Shown here: positions 10,966-23,427 of the stretch, piece after piece
Numbering within the stretch: position 1 is the first letter of the stretch
Layout of the letters: the number at the start of each line of letters is the position of its first letter
NCBI GenBank assembly: GCA_030280995.1
Contig: JASXTE010000002.1
Coordinates: 19,861,683 to 19,925,682 of the forward strand
Origin: Hemileia vastatrix
Lineage: Eukaryota > Basidiomycota > Pucciniomycetes > Pucciniales > Zaghouaniaceae
Length of the DNA: 64,000 nt
Direction: 5' to 3'
Notes under the pieces: model-generated
Seen by the model: only the letters and a program-made list of their open reading frames with translations
What the model was told of the DNA's origin: nothing
The model's database searches: none
Translations under genes and position numbers: made by a program

Positions 10966-11635
10966 TAATGAGTGAATCCTCATGGGTAAGAAAATTAAGA
11001 TAATAGAGAGGGAGAATAACACTTTAGTGTGAAAAAGTTCTAGAATAAGACATGTACTCTCATGAGCTCAGGTATAAATTAATGATATATAATATATTAC
11101 TATGAATCTTGAAATCTAAAGAAAGCCTATTCTTAATAATTTATATATTTACTTGTGGATAATAATTCATGAGAAACTAAATATCTCATGGAAAATTTCC
11201 AGCCTTTTCTATTCTCATTATCAATATTAATACTTCTTTTTTGATTATCATTAATTTCCATATAATAGGGGGTGTCAAACATTATCATATACACCATTTA
11301 AGCAAGCCTCCAAAAAGGTACCAAGTAAGTCATTTTAATCTGAATTACATACCCCATTAACTGGTATACTTCAGCATTGTGCTTTTCCCTACACACGCCA
11401 TCTGTTGGGTACATCCAAGGCCCTCAAGCACTTCTTACACTTAACTTCATTGGTCAGCATTAGATACACACACACCCATACCTTAAAATTCTTTGTCACC
11501 TAATCCTTATTAGCTTATTTATACACACACAGTACACAGTGTATCAAGTCATAGGCCCCCCTACCATCATACTCCAACCCTTACTTCCTCCCACCCTTGA
11601 TTACTCTCTCTTATTTTTTTCCTCCAAACACTAAC
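10966..11635. other. Upstream region of transposase G with probable terminus
   Basis: AT-rich, no coding frame. ATAGGGGGTGTCAAACAT at about 11265 looks like a decayed PIF/Harbinger terminus about 370 bp upstream of the transposase ATG. Short TACACACACACC-type dinucleotide runs occur around 11470-11540. Confidence 0.4.
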
Positions 11636-12890
11636 ATGACTCCTTCACTTTGTCAGCAGCTTCAAACAACTACTGATGCCCTAGCCCTTGATCTTTTGGT
11701 TGAGTCTGATCCAGATTCTGATGCTGAGTTTGATTTTTTTTATATGAGCCAACTGTCAAAGAACCACTACATTTCTTCCCAAACCCCATCCATTCACCAT
11801 CAACCATGATATACACTTCACAAACTTTCTGAAATACCTGAACCCAGTTTTCAGAAAATTTTCTGAACTAATTATCATGTTTTTAAATACCTACATGATT
11901 TGATTCATGATTATTCTATTTATCACAACAATTCTCATTGCCCATAGAGGGACTCTGCAATACAAACCTCTGTGGCACTTTGCCAATTTGGTTCAAATGG
12001 GAATGGTGCTGCCATAACATGTCTTGGGAACCTCTTCAGTGTAAGTCATGGAACAGTAGATTTATACACCAAGAGAACCATCAAAGCCATCCAATCACTT
12101 CCATCACAATTCCTCACATGGCCAACTAAGGAGGTTAGACTGGAAAACTCACAGGTCATGCAAAATGAAGGATTCCCAGAATGTATTGGTTTTTTTGATG
12201 GCACAACCATCCCTGTGAGTCAAAAGCCTGCAAAGATGGAAATAATTATTTTTATTGGAAAAAAAGGTCAGTTCTTATCTATATCTTACATATTCTTACA
12301 TAAAATACTAATCCTCTCTTACTTTTTCTTTTTTCAGGGATTCTATTGCTCTCCAATTGGTTTGCAATATAAATAAGAAGTTTATTGCATTTCATGCTGG
12401 CTTTCCTGGTGCTTTCCATGACTCTTTGGTTTTTCAACAAATGATGATTTCTCAAAATCCTGAGAATGACTTTGATGAACATCAATATCTGCTTGCCGAC
12501 TCTGCTTACACCAGTGGTACATATTTGATCCCAGCATTTTGTGTGTCTGGTGATGAAAATAGAGAAAAATAAAAATTCAACACTTATCTTGCCAAGACTT
12601 GAGTAAGGATTGAACATGCAATTGGAATTTTGAAAGGTAGATTTGCTTCGCTAAGGGAAATGAGGAGTCCTCTTTGAAACCAGAAAGAAATGAAGGTAAT
12701 GATTGATTGGATCATTTCATGATTTATAATACTAAATCTTCTTGCACACTTAAAGGATGAATGGAACAATATTTATAAAGATGAAATTCCTGAACGGCCC
12801 CAACTATTGAATAATCTTCCAGCTCATCATCCCAACCTGGTGGAATGCATGCTAAAATTTTCCCCATCACTCTTGTTCACTTTGTAAATA
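11636..12890 (+). pseudogene. G: HARBI1-like transposase, full length but broken
   Basis: ATG at 11636. Similar to K1 along its length (LCQFGSNGNGAAITCLGNLF). All three catalytic positions are visible: Asp in GFFDGTTIP (codon about 12197), Asp in LLADSAYTSG (about 12498) and Glu in RIEHAIGILKGRFASLRE (about 12611). A probable intron runs from about 12268 to 12336 (GTCAGT donor, TTTTTTCAG acceptor); the open frame resumes with DSIALQL. Decay: a stop after the first 57 codons (near 11806), frameshifts near 11830-11960, a TAA near 12570 and stops after 12675. The DDE triad is intact but the protein is not expressible. Confidence 0.85.
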
Positions 12891-14383
12891 CAGATTGATT
12901 ATCTACTAGTACTAAAGTTCTTTCTTTATTTCTTCTTTAATATCATTATAAAAGTCTTTTAAAATATCTCATATATTTTTTTGTAAATCATGAAACCTTT
13001 CTATAGCTTTTTCACTTACTAACCTACTAATTTATAATAAATGTTTGCCTACTTCTTCTTTTAATCCTTCAACCTTCTTATCAATTACCTCCATGACAGC
13101 TTCTTCTTGCTTAGTATCCTCATATTTCAATCTCTGATTCCAAATACTATCTTCATCCTCTGAATCTTTACTAAGAATTGGTGACCGTTTTTTACCTAAT
13201 TAATTTCAATTCTTTAGATATATGTTTTATATTTCAAAATAATACTTTAACCTCACTTGAAATATTTATCTTTATTCTTTTTCTTTGACTATGTTTTTCT
13301 GCTGAATCTTCATCATCATCAATAACCACTTGTTCAGTATGAGTAGTTTTACCTAATGGCCAAGCAGAGTTCATACATATCAATCCAAAAGATATCAATG
13401 ATAGATAATACTGGGAGGTATCTTGCAGTATTTTACTTTCTGACTCATTAGACCAGTACTTAGCAGATGTAAATTGGCCTTGAGCATCTGTATTGAGCTT
13501 AAGGACATCACATTGTAAATGAAGCCATCAACAGCATTCACAAGTTTAAGTGAATCTCTTTACTCCAGTGTTTTATAAAAGAATATTAATTGGACCTTTC
13601 AAAATGAGTGCATGGAGTGCAGTATCCCCTTGTAAGCTTATAGTCTTTTGTACTATGCTCTTTTGAAGTAGATGATGAGGATGGTAGAGATGTCATATTG
13701 AGAAGCTATAAAAAACTAGATAAGATTTTTGAAAGTTGCAAGAAAGGACAAGATTAAATCTTTGAATTCTTCTTGAAAGCTACAATGATTTTTTGGGGGA
13801 AGGAAATAACTTTAATATATTCCACACTCATATTTCTGTTAATAATTTTAGTTTAAAATTTTTTGTTTTTTTTTTACCATCTTAAGGATTGATACCTACT
13901 TGGTTGGATATTTTTTGGATTATGCACTTTCTACTTAACATCAAAGTAAATTCATGTTTCATGCATTTTTAATCTTTAAAGGGGGATTTTTTGTCTTTTA
14001 ATTGTGTATATACATTTAAAAAAAATTCCAACCAAATAACACAAAGAAAAAAAATGGCAATACCCACTCCTGCAATTTACTCTGGGAGGGGGTCAGGATT
14101 TCAAAATTTTCATTTTTATTTCATAAATGAATAAATAAATTTTTCAAAAAAGATAATCAACCAAGTAAAAGTAATGGTATTATGAATACTACCAGCAAAT
14201 GAGTTAAGATGTGAACAAAGACAAAGAATACATTGACATGGAATTACATTGTAAATTTATTCAATCAATTAATTTTTTGAATGACTACCTTTATACAGCA
14301 GCAAGGCCCAATGACCCATTACTTAAAGTTGATTATTACCTTTAATATATGGTTAATTATATAAATAAATCTATATAAATCCT
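12891..14383 (-). pseudogene. Degenerate coding remnants between transposase G and the Tet-like relic
   Basis: Several broken minus-strand frames. One near 13130-12960 is charged and coiled-coil-like (DSEDEDSIWNQRLKYEDTKQ). Another near 13500-13320 reads SAKYWSNESESKILQDTSQY. The position, downstream of and opposed to the transposase, is the same as that of the Myb/SANT partner in element F, but no clear Myb motif survives, so the identity is open. At 14040-14110 is a single copy of the block that is tandemly repeated at 46397-46830. Confidence 0.4.
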
Positions 14384-15592
14384 TTATTTACCATACTTAG
14401 CTTCCCTCCCTGCAGACTTGATCATCATCAAACCTTCTTGCCTCACTTTACTTACCCTCTTTATAAAATTTTGGTTGATCTGAAATGAGCACCCAAAATG
14501 AGTAAACTTTTCACAAGATTCTAGCCCAGGAGGCGCTTGAGTTGTTTGATGGTTATCTTGCAAAGAGTTCCAAATTTCTTCCAACAGATCATTCCCTAAT
14601 CCAAAGTTGATAATATATTTTTGAATGTAAAAGTATAATCCATGAACTTTGAGTTGAGAAAATGAAGGAATTGGGAGTCAAGTAATAGGATCAATATAAG
14701 TGAAAATCCCAAATGTAATAAAATTAGAATCAGTTTTGTGTATATGAATCTTGTTGTGAAAGCCTCCAAATGTAATAATAGCATTAGATGAAAAGATATA
14801 ATTATCTTCCAGACAGACCCATTCCATATCTGTCCAATTCAGTATTCCTACTTTGATAGCCAGTTCATGATTAGATTTAAAAGCACAAATACATAATTTT
14901 TTTTAATTGATTGGCCAAAAATGATTTGAAGGATCCTAAAATTTTCTATCATTCCAAATCTTCATCCATTTGATTGGAGCTTATACTTTTTACTAAAAAA
15001 TAAATACCTAGTTTGGATATTAGAAAAATTATTTCAAAAAATTATATCATGATAAAATCTTACCAAGAGATTTTCCCTTTTCAAAACTGGCTCTCCATCC
15101 TAGTCCAATCATAATTCCTCCTACTAGATTTTTTTTTCTAATGGTTGTTGAACTAAAGCTATCTGATATAAAGTTGAAACTAGATTTGAAACGTTTTTTA
15201 AAGACATCATCTTAAACTCCATTGAATGAATGGACTTCTAAAATGAATTGAGGTATATATCCATTACTGAGAACTTCAACAATAATATCCTTTCCACTAG
15301 TAGTTAAGTGCTTGAGTTTTTCTGGTAAAGATTTTGGATAATGTTTCTTCTTACAAATAGTAGTTTTATAAAAATTCAAATTTTCTAAGTATCCAAAGTA
15401 AGCTTCACACCATTGTTACATTTGAATTAATTTATGTTTTTATTATGAAGCTTTCTTCTAATTAAAAATGGATAGTTTTCTATCAGATATGATGTTTTAA
15501 TTGTTTAAAGATGTGATAGAAGGAATTGAAGAAAGAGATGAGGAGAAAATATTTTCTGAAGACTTGATCAATGGAATTGAAGAAAGAGATGA
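14384..15592 (-). pseudogene. Tet-like 2OG-Fe(II) oxygenase relic, copy G
   Basis: Homologous to the relic at 44846-46058. Shared blocks in order: PQFILEVHSFNG near 15250; LVGGIMIGLGWR near 15110; an intron from about 15064 down to 14996 (GTAAGA donor, TTTTTTAG acceptor); then GFHNKIH near 14760; PITWLPIPS; and EIWNSLQDNHQTTQAPPGLE near 14560; ending HFGCSFQINQ. The pattern (iron-binding H-x-D, then a distal His in DNHQTT) fits the Tet-like dioxygenase family expanded in rust fungi; such enzymes oxidise methylated bases or related substrates. In this copy the H-x-D reads H-I-H, so the Asp is lost. There are several stops. Element A is inserted at 15593, at the 5' side of the gene. Confidence 0.6.
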
Positions 15593-16748
15593 TGTCAGCC
15601 TAGGTATCTCCAGGACTGAGTAATTCTTATGTTTAAAATAAGATAACCTTAATTACATTAAGCTTATTACTTAAAAATAAGGTTAAAATACTTATATATA
15701 TGATTATTATACTATTATATGACTTATGGTAGTTTAAATAGCTTATCCATAGCCTAATAATACTTATCAAGGTCTTAATGGAGTCATAATAAACTTATCC
15801 TAAGTGATATTAAGTAATTATAGACATACATAAGCTTATATGTATACATAAACCTCATATTCAGTGAAATATGTAGTTGTATTATGTATATTTAGGTCTA
15901 TAAGTGGGTTTTAACCTCTTAATAGCCTATAAATTTTATTATCCTGCTTATTTTAGGTCATATGGACGTATCAGGTGGACTCACAACGCCTACACAAGCA
16001 TATACACTTATTTTAGGCGAATATATCAAGTTTGGACAACTTAATCTGCTTCCTTGGATGTATTTTCATGGATTTATGAGTTGGGAAATGATTACTGGGT
16101 TAATATGGATGCTTGGAGATTTTATTGGGAGCTTGGACAGTTAATTTGGTTCCTTTATATGCTTTGGGTTTCATTTTATCCTCTTTGGATGAGTTATTTT
16201 ACCTGTTTCTTTATGGTATCCGCTTTGACCTGTTTATTCCATTTATGGTATGGGCCTGTGGTATCATTACTTGTGATGAAGGGTCCTTGATGGAGGTCTG
16301 GGTGTTTAAAATTCTTGAAGTGGACGCCATGGGGAGGTGATGGGCCCTCACAGTGCTGCCATTTCCGGGGATAGCAGTGACATCATCTGGATTGAAGGTC
16401 TGTGCACTCCAGTGGATTTTGGTATAAGTAAGGGAGGATTTTGACGGTTATTAGACATCACTTAATTACTAAAAATAAAATAAACACTATAAAACAATTA
16501 TTATCACATATAAATATATTATAAAGCCTTTATAAATTGATATTATCTTTATATAAGCTATAAATATATTTTATTATTCTATTTTACACCACTAGCACGC
16601 AAAACATCCAAGTATTGTCAGTTTGAATTGAGAATAACTATTTTATTAGTCTCCCCCTGAGGTTTAATCACTAAATAATTTATTAATAAGTAATTGTACC
16701 ATTAATATTTACTATTTAATCATACTTATATACTAGCATAAAATGACA
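15593..16748 (+). repeat. Element A 5' LTR (family A, 1156 bp)
   Basis: Begins TGTCAGCC at 15593 and ends AATGACA at 16748, followed by the leader block ATTGGGGGTCTTTC. It aligns over its length with 735-1911 (inverted) and 19189-20362. The conserved GGTATAAGTAAGGGAGG lies near 16420. Left flank GATGA is the expected target duplication; its partner is lost because the 3' LTR is truncated. Confidence 0.85.
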
Positions 16749-17259
16749 ATTGGGGGTCTTTCTTTAGTTATTACTTATTATTTAGTATAAGCCTTAGGAC
16801 ATGATTTTTACTTTAGTATATCTCAAAAAAACCAAATATTTGGGTCTTCAGCACATTAGTGGGCCATCATAACTCAGTTATTGCGGAAAAGAACTATTAT
16901 AATAATTTTACTAATTTTTTAAAAATAAAAATTAGGTATTTACAATAGTAACTGTACCCAATATAAACCCAATTTCACTTAATATTTGGTCACCAATATA
17001 ACACCCAATTAAATTAGTATTTGGTTAAAGCTTGGTAATCTAATTATTCACCCTTATAAATGTCTAGTTAAACTTATTTTTTAATTTTTAACAAATTTTT
17101 TTGAATTTTTCTTATATTTTATTTAAATAAATAAAGATATAAATTCAGGGTAAGCTCCAGAGCTGTTATTAGTAATAGTATTGCTAATATTTTTTGTCCA
17201 CTAATTACCAATTAGGTTTTCCCTTTTGTAGAAGTATAAAACTTTTATTTAAAGACACA
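16749..17259 (+). other. Element A untranslated leader
   Basis: About 510 bp between LTR and Gag ATG, co-linear with the A2 leader. It begins ATTGGGGGTCTTTC, the probable primer binding position. Non-coding and AT-rich. Confidence 0.65.
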
Positions 17260-19188
17260 ATGAGTGCTCAACAGGACAATGTAAGTGAAAAACCTGCTTA
17301 TAACACCAGGTCTAAAGCTAAAAACATTGCTCCAGGACATCACCATTGAGGGTCAATCCTACACACAACCAGAGTCAATGAGCATAGAGGAAAAGGACAC
17401 ACTCTTAAAAAAGATAAAAATCAAAAAGACTTCACTTCCTCTGAAGGATCAACTGTCCCATCTGGAAAAGCAGGTTCTGAAACTGGAGGAATCAAAGTCT
17501 TTCATGCTAAAGGAGGTGGAGCGGTTACAAAACAACTGCAAGGTGGGTTTCCAACAGATGAATCAAACCTTGGCAGAGTTAAAGGTAGGGAAGCCAAGAA
17601 AAACCCCCTACCCAAGTAGAGTCACATCATTCCCAGTAAAAAATCCTGGTAGAGAAATGGAAGTGGGATTGGTTCCACCAGCAATGGTCCAGTCACAATT
17701 GCAACAGGGATCCTCCCCCTCATCAGACTTCCTCAGCTCACCCCTACAAAGGAAAGCAAAAGCACCAAAAACCAAGGCTTGCACAAATCCTGTGGTAAGT
17801 AGATTACCCTCTCAGATTGAACACATTACTGATGATTACAATATAGGTAATATTATTGATGTAAAATCTTTACAGAGAATTGAGGAGGACTTGAGAAAAT
17901 TGGGTTTTGATGTAGATACACCTGACTTGTCTTTTGTCAATAACAACAGTACTAAAGTTAATCCTCAGTTGACACCTCTTACTAGTGAGATGAGAAGTTC
18001 ACAAGATAGTGAGAGAATTGATAAGTAAGACATGGAGTGTTTTAATAATAACCCTACTGTCCATAGAATTGTTTCAGAATTATGGAATAGAATGACTGAT
18101 TGTGAGGAAAAGACAGTTAAGCTCACAAGTGATACAATTTTGTCCTTGACATTGAACATTTCTCAACTGGCAACAAGAAATAAAGAATTAGAGAATGAAC
18201 ACTTGGCTCTAGCTCTTAAGTATGATTCTTTGAGTAATAAATATTGTGAACTTTCAAACAAATTCTGTGAGTTAGAAAAGTTGTATGAAGCACATTTATT
18301 GAACACTGAATCAAAAACAAAGTTACCTTTTTCCCAGACAAATCAGAGTGTATCTGAGCTGCTACAAATATTGACTAAAGTTGAGATTGAAACTGCTAAT
18401 CTACTAATGAATCAGGATAATCATAAGTATACTCAGTATAATAATAATCCTTTCATTGGAAAAAATGAATCTAAATCATTCCCTATAGCACCACAAGTAA
18501 AACCATCTGGTGGTAGTTTCAAGTCCAAAAATACAAATGTAAGTCACAAATCCATGCAAAAGGAAATACAAGACCATTTATCTAGAGTGAATGAGTTATT
18601 GAATTTACCTAAGATTAGTGAAAGAAAATACAATCAAAAGAACTGGCCAAAGATTGATCAGTACCCAACTTATGATGGGGAAGCCAGCTCTGATTGGAAA
18701 TATTTTATTCAAAGAATTGACAACTTAAAATTCTCATATAAGCTACCAGATGAATAAATAACATCAAAATTGATCTTTTTATTTAAGAATGTTGCTTTAT
18801 TATGGTTTGAAGCTGTTTTGAATGAGGGTAAAGACTACTCTTGGGCTGAATGGAAACAACTAATTGAAAAACAATTTGGAGGTTCTAAATTCAGACTCAC
18901 TCAGCAAAGATTATATGAGAAAACTAGGTATAATCTGTTGAATGGTGACAAACCTATGGTATTTTTAATGAATTTAAATAAAATATTAAAAGCCATTGAG
19001 CCAAACATGGATTTTAACTTATGGAAAGATAAGATTATATATAAATTACCTATATCTGTAAGAGACATTTCTGTATCTAGAACAATAATGTTTAATGATT
19101 ATTCTGAATTTATTAATATTTGCAATGAAATATTATTAAACCATAAGTATGAAGCAAGGTACACCACTTATAAACAAAATAATGAACC
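17260..19188 (+). pseudogene. Element A: Gag polyprotein, first part
   Basis: ATG at 17260, but the frame hits TGA after about 23 codons where A2 has Gly. The coding sense continues in shifted frames at 17285-18028, 18032-18757 and 18770-19188. The middle part is predicted coiled coil (DQLSHLEKQVLKLEESKSFM). The capsid region carries the signature shared with B and C: WPKIDQYPTYDGEASSDW near 18660, then WKQLIEKQFGGSKFRLTQQR near 18860. It is cut by a solo LTR at 19189 and resumes at 20368 in the same sense. A TAA at 18755 and two frameshifts make it non-functional. Confidence 0.8.
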
Positions 19189-20362
19189 TGTCAGCCTAGA
19201 TATCCCTAGTACTGAGTATTTCTTATACTTAAAATAAGATAACCTTAAGTAAATTAAGCTTACATCTTAAAATTAAGGTTAAAACACTTATATATATGTT
19301 ATAATACATATATATATATAATTATTACACTATTACATAACTTATAGTAGTTTAAATAGCTTATCCACAGCCTAAGAGTACTTATTAAGGTGTTAATGGA
19401 GTCAATATATTTGTCTTAAGTGATATTAAGTAATTATTGACATACATAAGCTTATATATATACATAAATACCATATTCAGTGAAATATGCAGTATATTAT
19501 GTATATTTAGGTCTATAAGTGGGTTTTAGCCTCTTAATAGCCTATAAACTTTGTTTTTCTGCTTATTTTAGGTCATATGGATGTATTCAGTGGACTCACA
19601 AGGCCTACAGAAGTATAGACATCTATTTCAGGCGCATACACTCAGTTTGGACAACTTAATCTGCTTCTTTGGATGGATATTCACGGATTTATGGGTTGGG
19701 AGGTCATTTCTGGGTTAATATGGATGCTTGGGGATGTTATTAGGGGCTTTAAAATTTCATTTGTTTTCTTTATATGCTTTGGGTTTCATTTTATCCTTTT
19801 GGATGAGTTATTTTACTTGTTTCTTTATGGTATCCGCTTTTATCTGGATTTTCTATTTATGGTATGGGTCTGTGTTATCATTAATTGTGATGGAGGGTCC
19901 TTACTGGAGGTCTGGGTGTTGAATCTGCTTGAAGTGGAAGCCATGGGGAGGTGATGGGCCCTCACAGTGCTGTAATTGCTGGGGATAGCAGTGACATCAT
20001 CTGGATTGAAGGTCTGTGCACTCCAGTGGATTTTGGTATAAGTAAGGGAGGATTTTGACAGTTATTAGACATCACTTACTTAATAAAATTCAATAAAACA
20101 TTTAAAAACAGTTATTATCATTTAGAAATATATTATTAAGCCTTTATAAACTGATATTATCATTATATAAGCTATAACTATATTCTATTTATCTATTTTC
20201 CACCACTAGCACGCATTTAAATCCAAGTATTGTGGGTTTTATTTGAGTATGACTATTTTATTCCTCTTCCCCTGAGGTTTAATCACTAAATCATTTATCA
20301 ATAAGTAGTAGGACTATTAATAAATACTATTAAATCATACTTATATACTAGATACACTGACA
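19189..20362 (+). repeat. Solo LTR (family A, 1174 bp) inside element A gag
   Basis: Begins TGTCAGCC and ends ACTGACA. It is flanked by the 5-bp duplication GAACC at 19184-19188 and 20363-20367. Removing it rejoins the gag reading sense across the site. No internal region is present, so it arose by insertion of a family A element followed by LTR-LTR recombination. It also contains the GGTATAAGTAAGGGAGG block near 20035. Confidence 0.93.
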
Positions 20363-20660
20363 GAACCTGTGAAAAATCAGAATTCAAAAACACTTCAGGA
20401 GAAGCAGAAAAAACCTACTGCACCTGTAGTACCTAAAAATTATGAAACTAATACTTGTTATAAGTGTAATAAACCTTGGGTGAGAGGTCACAAATGTGAG
20501 AAGAATATAAATATTGTTGAAAATCAGCATGAATCTGAAATAGAAACGGAAAAAGTAAAGATTCAAGTGATTATGACAGTAATATCTCATATAGTGATGA
20601 AAATGAAGTCTGTATGTTGGAAGATTATTTGTTCATCTTTGAAACTCCAATATTAAATAT
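20363..20660 (+). pseudogene. Element A: Gag C-terminus with zinc knuckle
   Basis: Continuation of gag after the solo LTR. It contains CYKCNKPWVRGHKC (C-X2-C-X7-H-X-C) at about 20454-20495, a nucleic-acid-binding knuckle of non-standard spacing, followed by a Glu-rich tail. Elements B and C have Phe in place of the first Cys; this copy keeps all four ligands. It ends in a stop at about 20654. Confidence 0.75.
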
Positions 20661-23128
20661 GGACTCAAATTAATCTTTAATGAATTTTGAGGATGCTGAA
20701 ATCATTAATGATATACAAGCTAATAACTTAAAAATGACACCTATCATGGTTCCAGCTATCATTTCTGGAGAAAATGTAAATATAGTATTGGACACAGGAG
20801 CTGCTGGTTCTGTTGTTTAAACAAATACATTACAGAAAATTGATAGTGAATATAAGTCAAAGCTTGAACCCCTTCAAAGTAAAAATTGGTGAGGTTTTGA
20901 ATCAGTACTACACCCCATTGGTAGATACAAAGCTGCTGTTTTCTTTAAACATCAACATGGTTATGTTAGGGTAACTTGTGAATTTGTAGTAATGGATAAT
21001 ACTAACTGTAGTAACTGTTTTATCATTGAAAATGACATTCTGACTAAGTTTGGTGTGAAATTAGACCCTGCTAATAATAATTTTACAATTGGCATGAATG
21101 GTAAAAGAAAATTTAAAATAAATTCTTTTAACACGGTCTTACACATTGAGTCAGTAATAAGTATTCCTTGCAAAGGAAGAGAATCCAATGAGACGGAACT
21201 TCTCGAAAAAGAAATTTCAAACACATCATTTGGCACTCAGATAAGTGAAGCTGAGAAAACAAATATTTTGGACTTAATTAAACCATTCCAATGGATTTTC
21301 CTCATGGAACCAATGAACTTGGCCTTGTAAAAGATCATGAGATGAAAATTAGTTTAACCTGTGATATGGATAATATTCCTGCTAGTCTTAAAAAGAAACC
21401 ATACCCTGCTTCACCAATGAAGAGGAAAGACATAGAGGATAATATTAATATGTAATTAAAAATGAACATAATTGAAAATGTTGAATCTACACCAAAATAT
21501 TGTGTAATATCACCAGTGCTAATTTCTTATGAGCAAGATAAAGCAAGACTGTGTGGTAGTTATAGAGCATTAAATACATTCACAGTGGATGATATTTATC
21601 CCTTTCCAAGGATTGCCTCTATACATGCTACCCTTAAAGGTGCTAAGTATATAACTTGCCTGGATGGAAATAAAGGGTACCATCAGATTCCTGTAGAAAA
21701 GAATTCACAAAACTTTTTTTTGATAACAACACATATAGGAATATATAAATATGTCAGGATACCATTTGGACCAAAAAATTCTCCTTCAGTATTTCAGAAA
21801 TTAATGGATATAACATTCCATAATGAAATGATTTAGGGATGGTTAATGGTATACATTGATGACATCATAGTGTTCTCTAAGACATATGATGAATGTTTAA
21901 TCCATTTAAAGAAGGCATTTCAGAAAATGGATGAAATAAAAATGACCCTTGCATTGAAAAAATGTAAATTTGGGTTTGAGTCTTTAAAAGTGCTTGGTAA
22001 TATTGTATCTGGCTTACAAATATTTATAGACCAAAATAAGGTGGCTGAAATCAAGAATATTGGAATTCCTCAAAATGTAAAGGATGTACAATATTTACTT
22101 GGTATGTGTGGTTATTATAGAAAATATATAAAAAACTACAAATTGATTGCTTCACCATTGACCACACTGATAAAGAAATCAGAAGCTTTCATTTGGAATA
22201 ATGAAAGACAACAGGCTTTGGATAAGTTTAAAGAATTTTTAAAGACAGCCCCTATCTTGGGATTACCAGATTTCCAATTGCCTTTTGTATTGTATACAGA
22301 TGCAAGTTTTATTGGTCTGGGTGCTGCTTTGCATCAAAAACAACTTATTGAAGGAAAAATGTCAGAAGTAGTAATTTGCTATATTTCACATACTCTAAGA
22401 AGTAGTGAATTGAAATATTTTGCTACTCAACTTGAATGTTTGGCAGTAGTATGGGCTCTTGAGAAGCTACATTATTACCTGGAAGACCAAAAATTTGAGT
22501 TAATAACTGACTGTAGTGCAGATAAGTCACTCTTAAAAATGAAAACTCCTAATAGACATATGTTTAGATAGAAAATAGCTGTACAAGAATACAGAGGACG
22601 GATGGCAATTACACATAGAGCAGGAACCTTACACTCTAATGTAGACTTGTTATCTAGAGTACCTCTACCCAATAATGATGATAATCCTGCTTATGTTCCT
22701 GAAACAGATATTATTAACATTTATGGCATTTATATTGTAGATCTTGAGTATGAATTTGTGCAATCAATTCTTGATAATTATGCTTCAGATCCTGACTTGA
22801 GTAAACTTACTACAATATTAAATGATGCATCTAATGCTTCAATGAGTATTTTAATAAAAATATTACCAAATAAGTATAAAGAGGCATTAGAAAAAGGAAA
22901 ATTTTCCATTGAGGATGGTTTTATATATTACAGGAAATAATTAAGTAATGTAATTGTAATTTCCCCTTCAATGCAGGAGTTAATTTTAAGTATATGTCTT
23001 GATGATCTATTGGCAGGTCATTTTGATTACCATAAAACATTAAACAGAGTAAAAAACACAGCTTGGTGGATTAACATGTCTGAGGATGTTCAAAAATATG
23101 TTGAGACATGTGATTCTTGTCAAAAATA
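20661..23128 (+). pseudogene. Element A: protease, RT, RNase H and integrase zinc domain
   Basis: Protease active site VLDTGAAGSVV near 20790, followed at once by a TAA. The reverse transcriptase (21340-22060) has ARLCGSYRAL, CLDGNKGYHQIPVEKNSQNF and the catalytic VYIDDIIVFSK at 21850. RNase H near 22280 has FVLYTDASFIGLGAALHQKQ. The integrase H2C2 domain lies near 23010-23125 (NTAWWINMS, CDSCQK). Stops or frameshifts near 20817, 21328, 21453, 21836, 22569 and 22938. The integrase is cut off at about 23128; its catalytic part is found 17.6 kb away at 40722. Confidence 0.88.
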
Positions 23129-23130
23129 TT

Positions 23131-23427
23131 ATAATTATTAGTATCATAGTTCTAATATAAATTTTAATAAATTTCTACGGTTGCTTTAAGTCTAATAATA
23201 ATATTATTGATTGCCGCGAATTAAAAGTAACTACTAGTCAAATAATTATATTATAATTTAAAACCCTTACTATTGTGTCAAAGTCTCCAAGAAATTCTCA
23301 TTGCCTTCTTTTTTTTAAAAAATAATTTTAGCACTTGATTATATTTAAATCCCCTTTACATCACCTCTTTCCCTCCTCTCCATTTCCTCTTCTTCTTTTC
23401 CCCCTACTTCTAGACAACCGGCTGACA
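23131..23427 (+). repeat. Element B 5' LTR, only the last about 297 bp
   Basis: Matches 31235-31529, the 3' end of B's 3' LTR, and ends GGCTGACA. The first roughly 960 bp of the LTR are missing; the remnant abuts element A's integrase directly. This marks a deletion junction rather than an insertion end. Confidence 0.8.
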
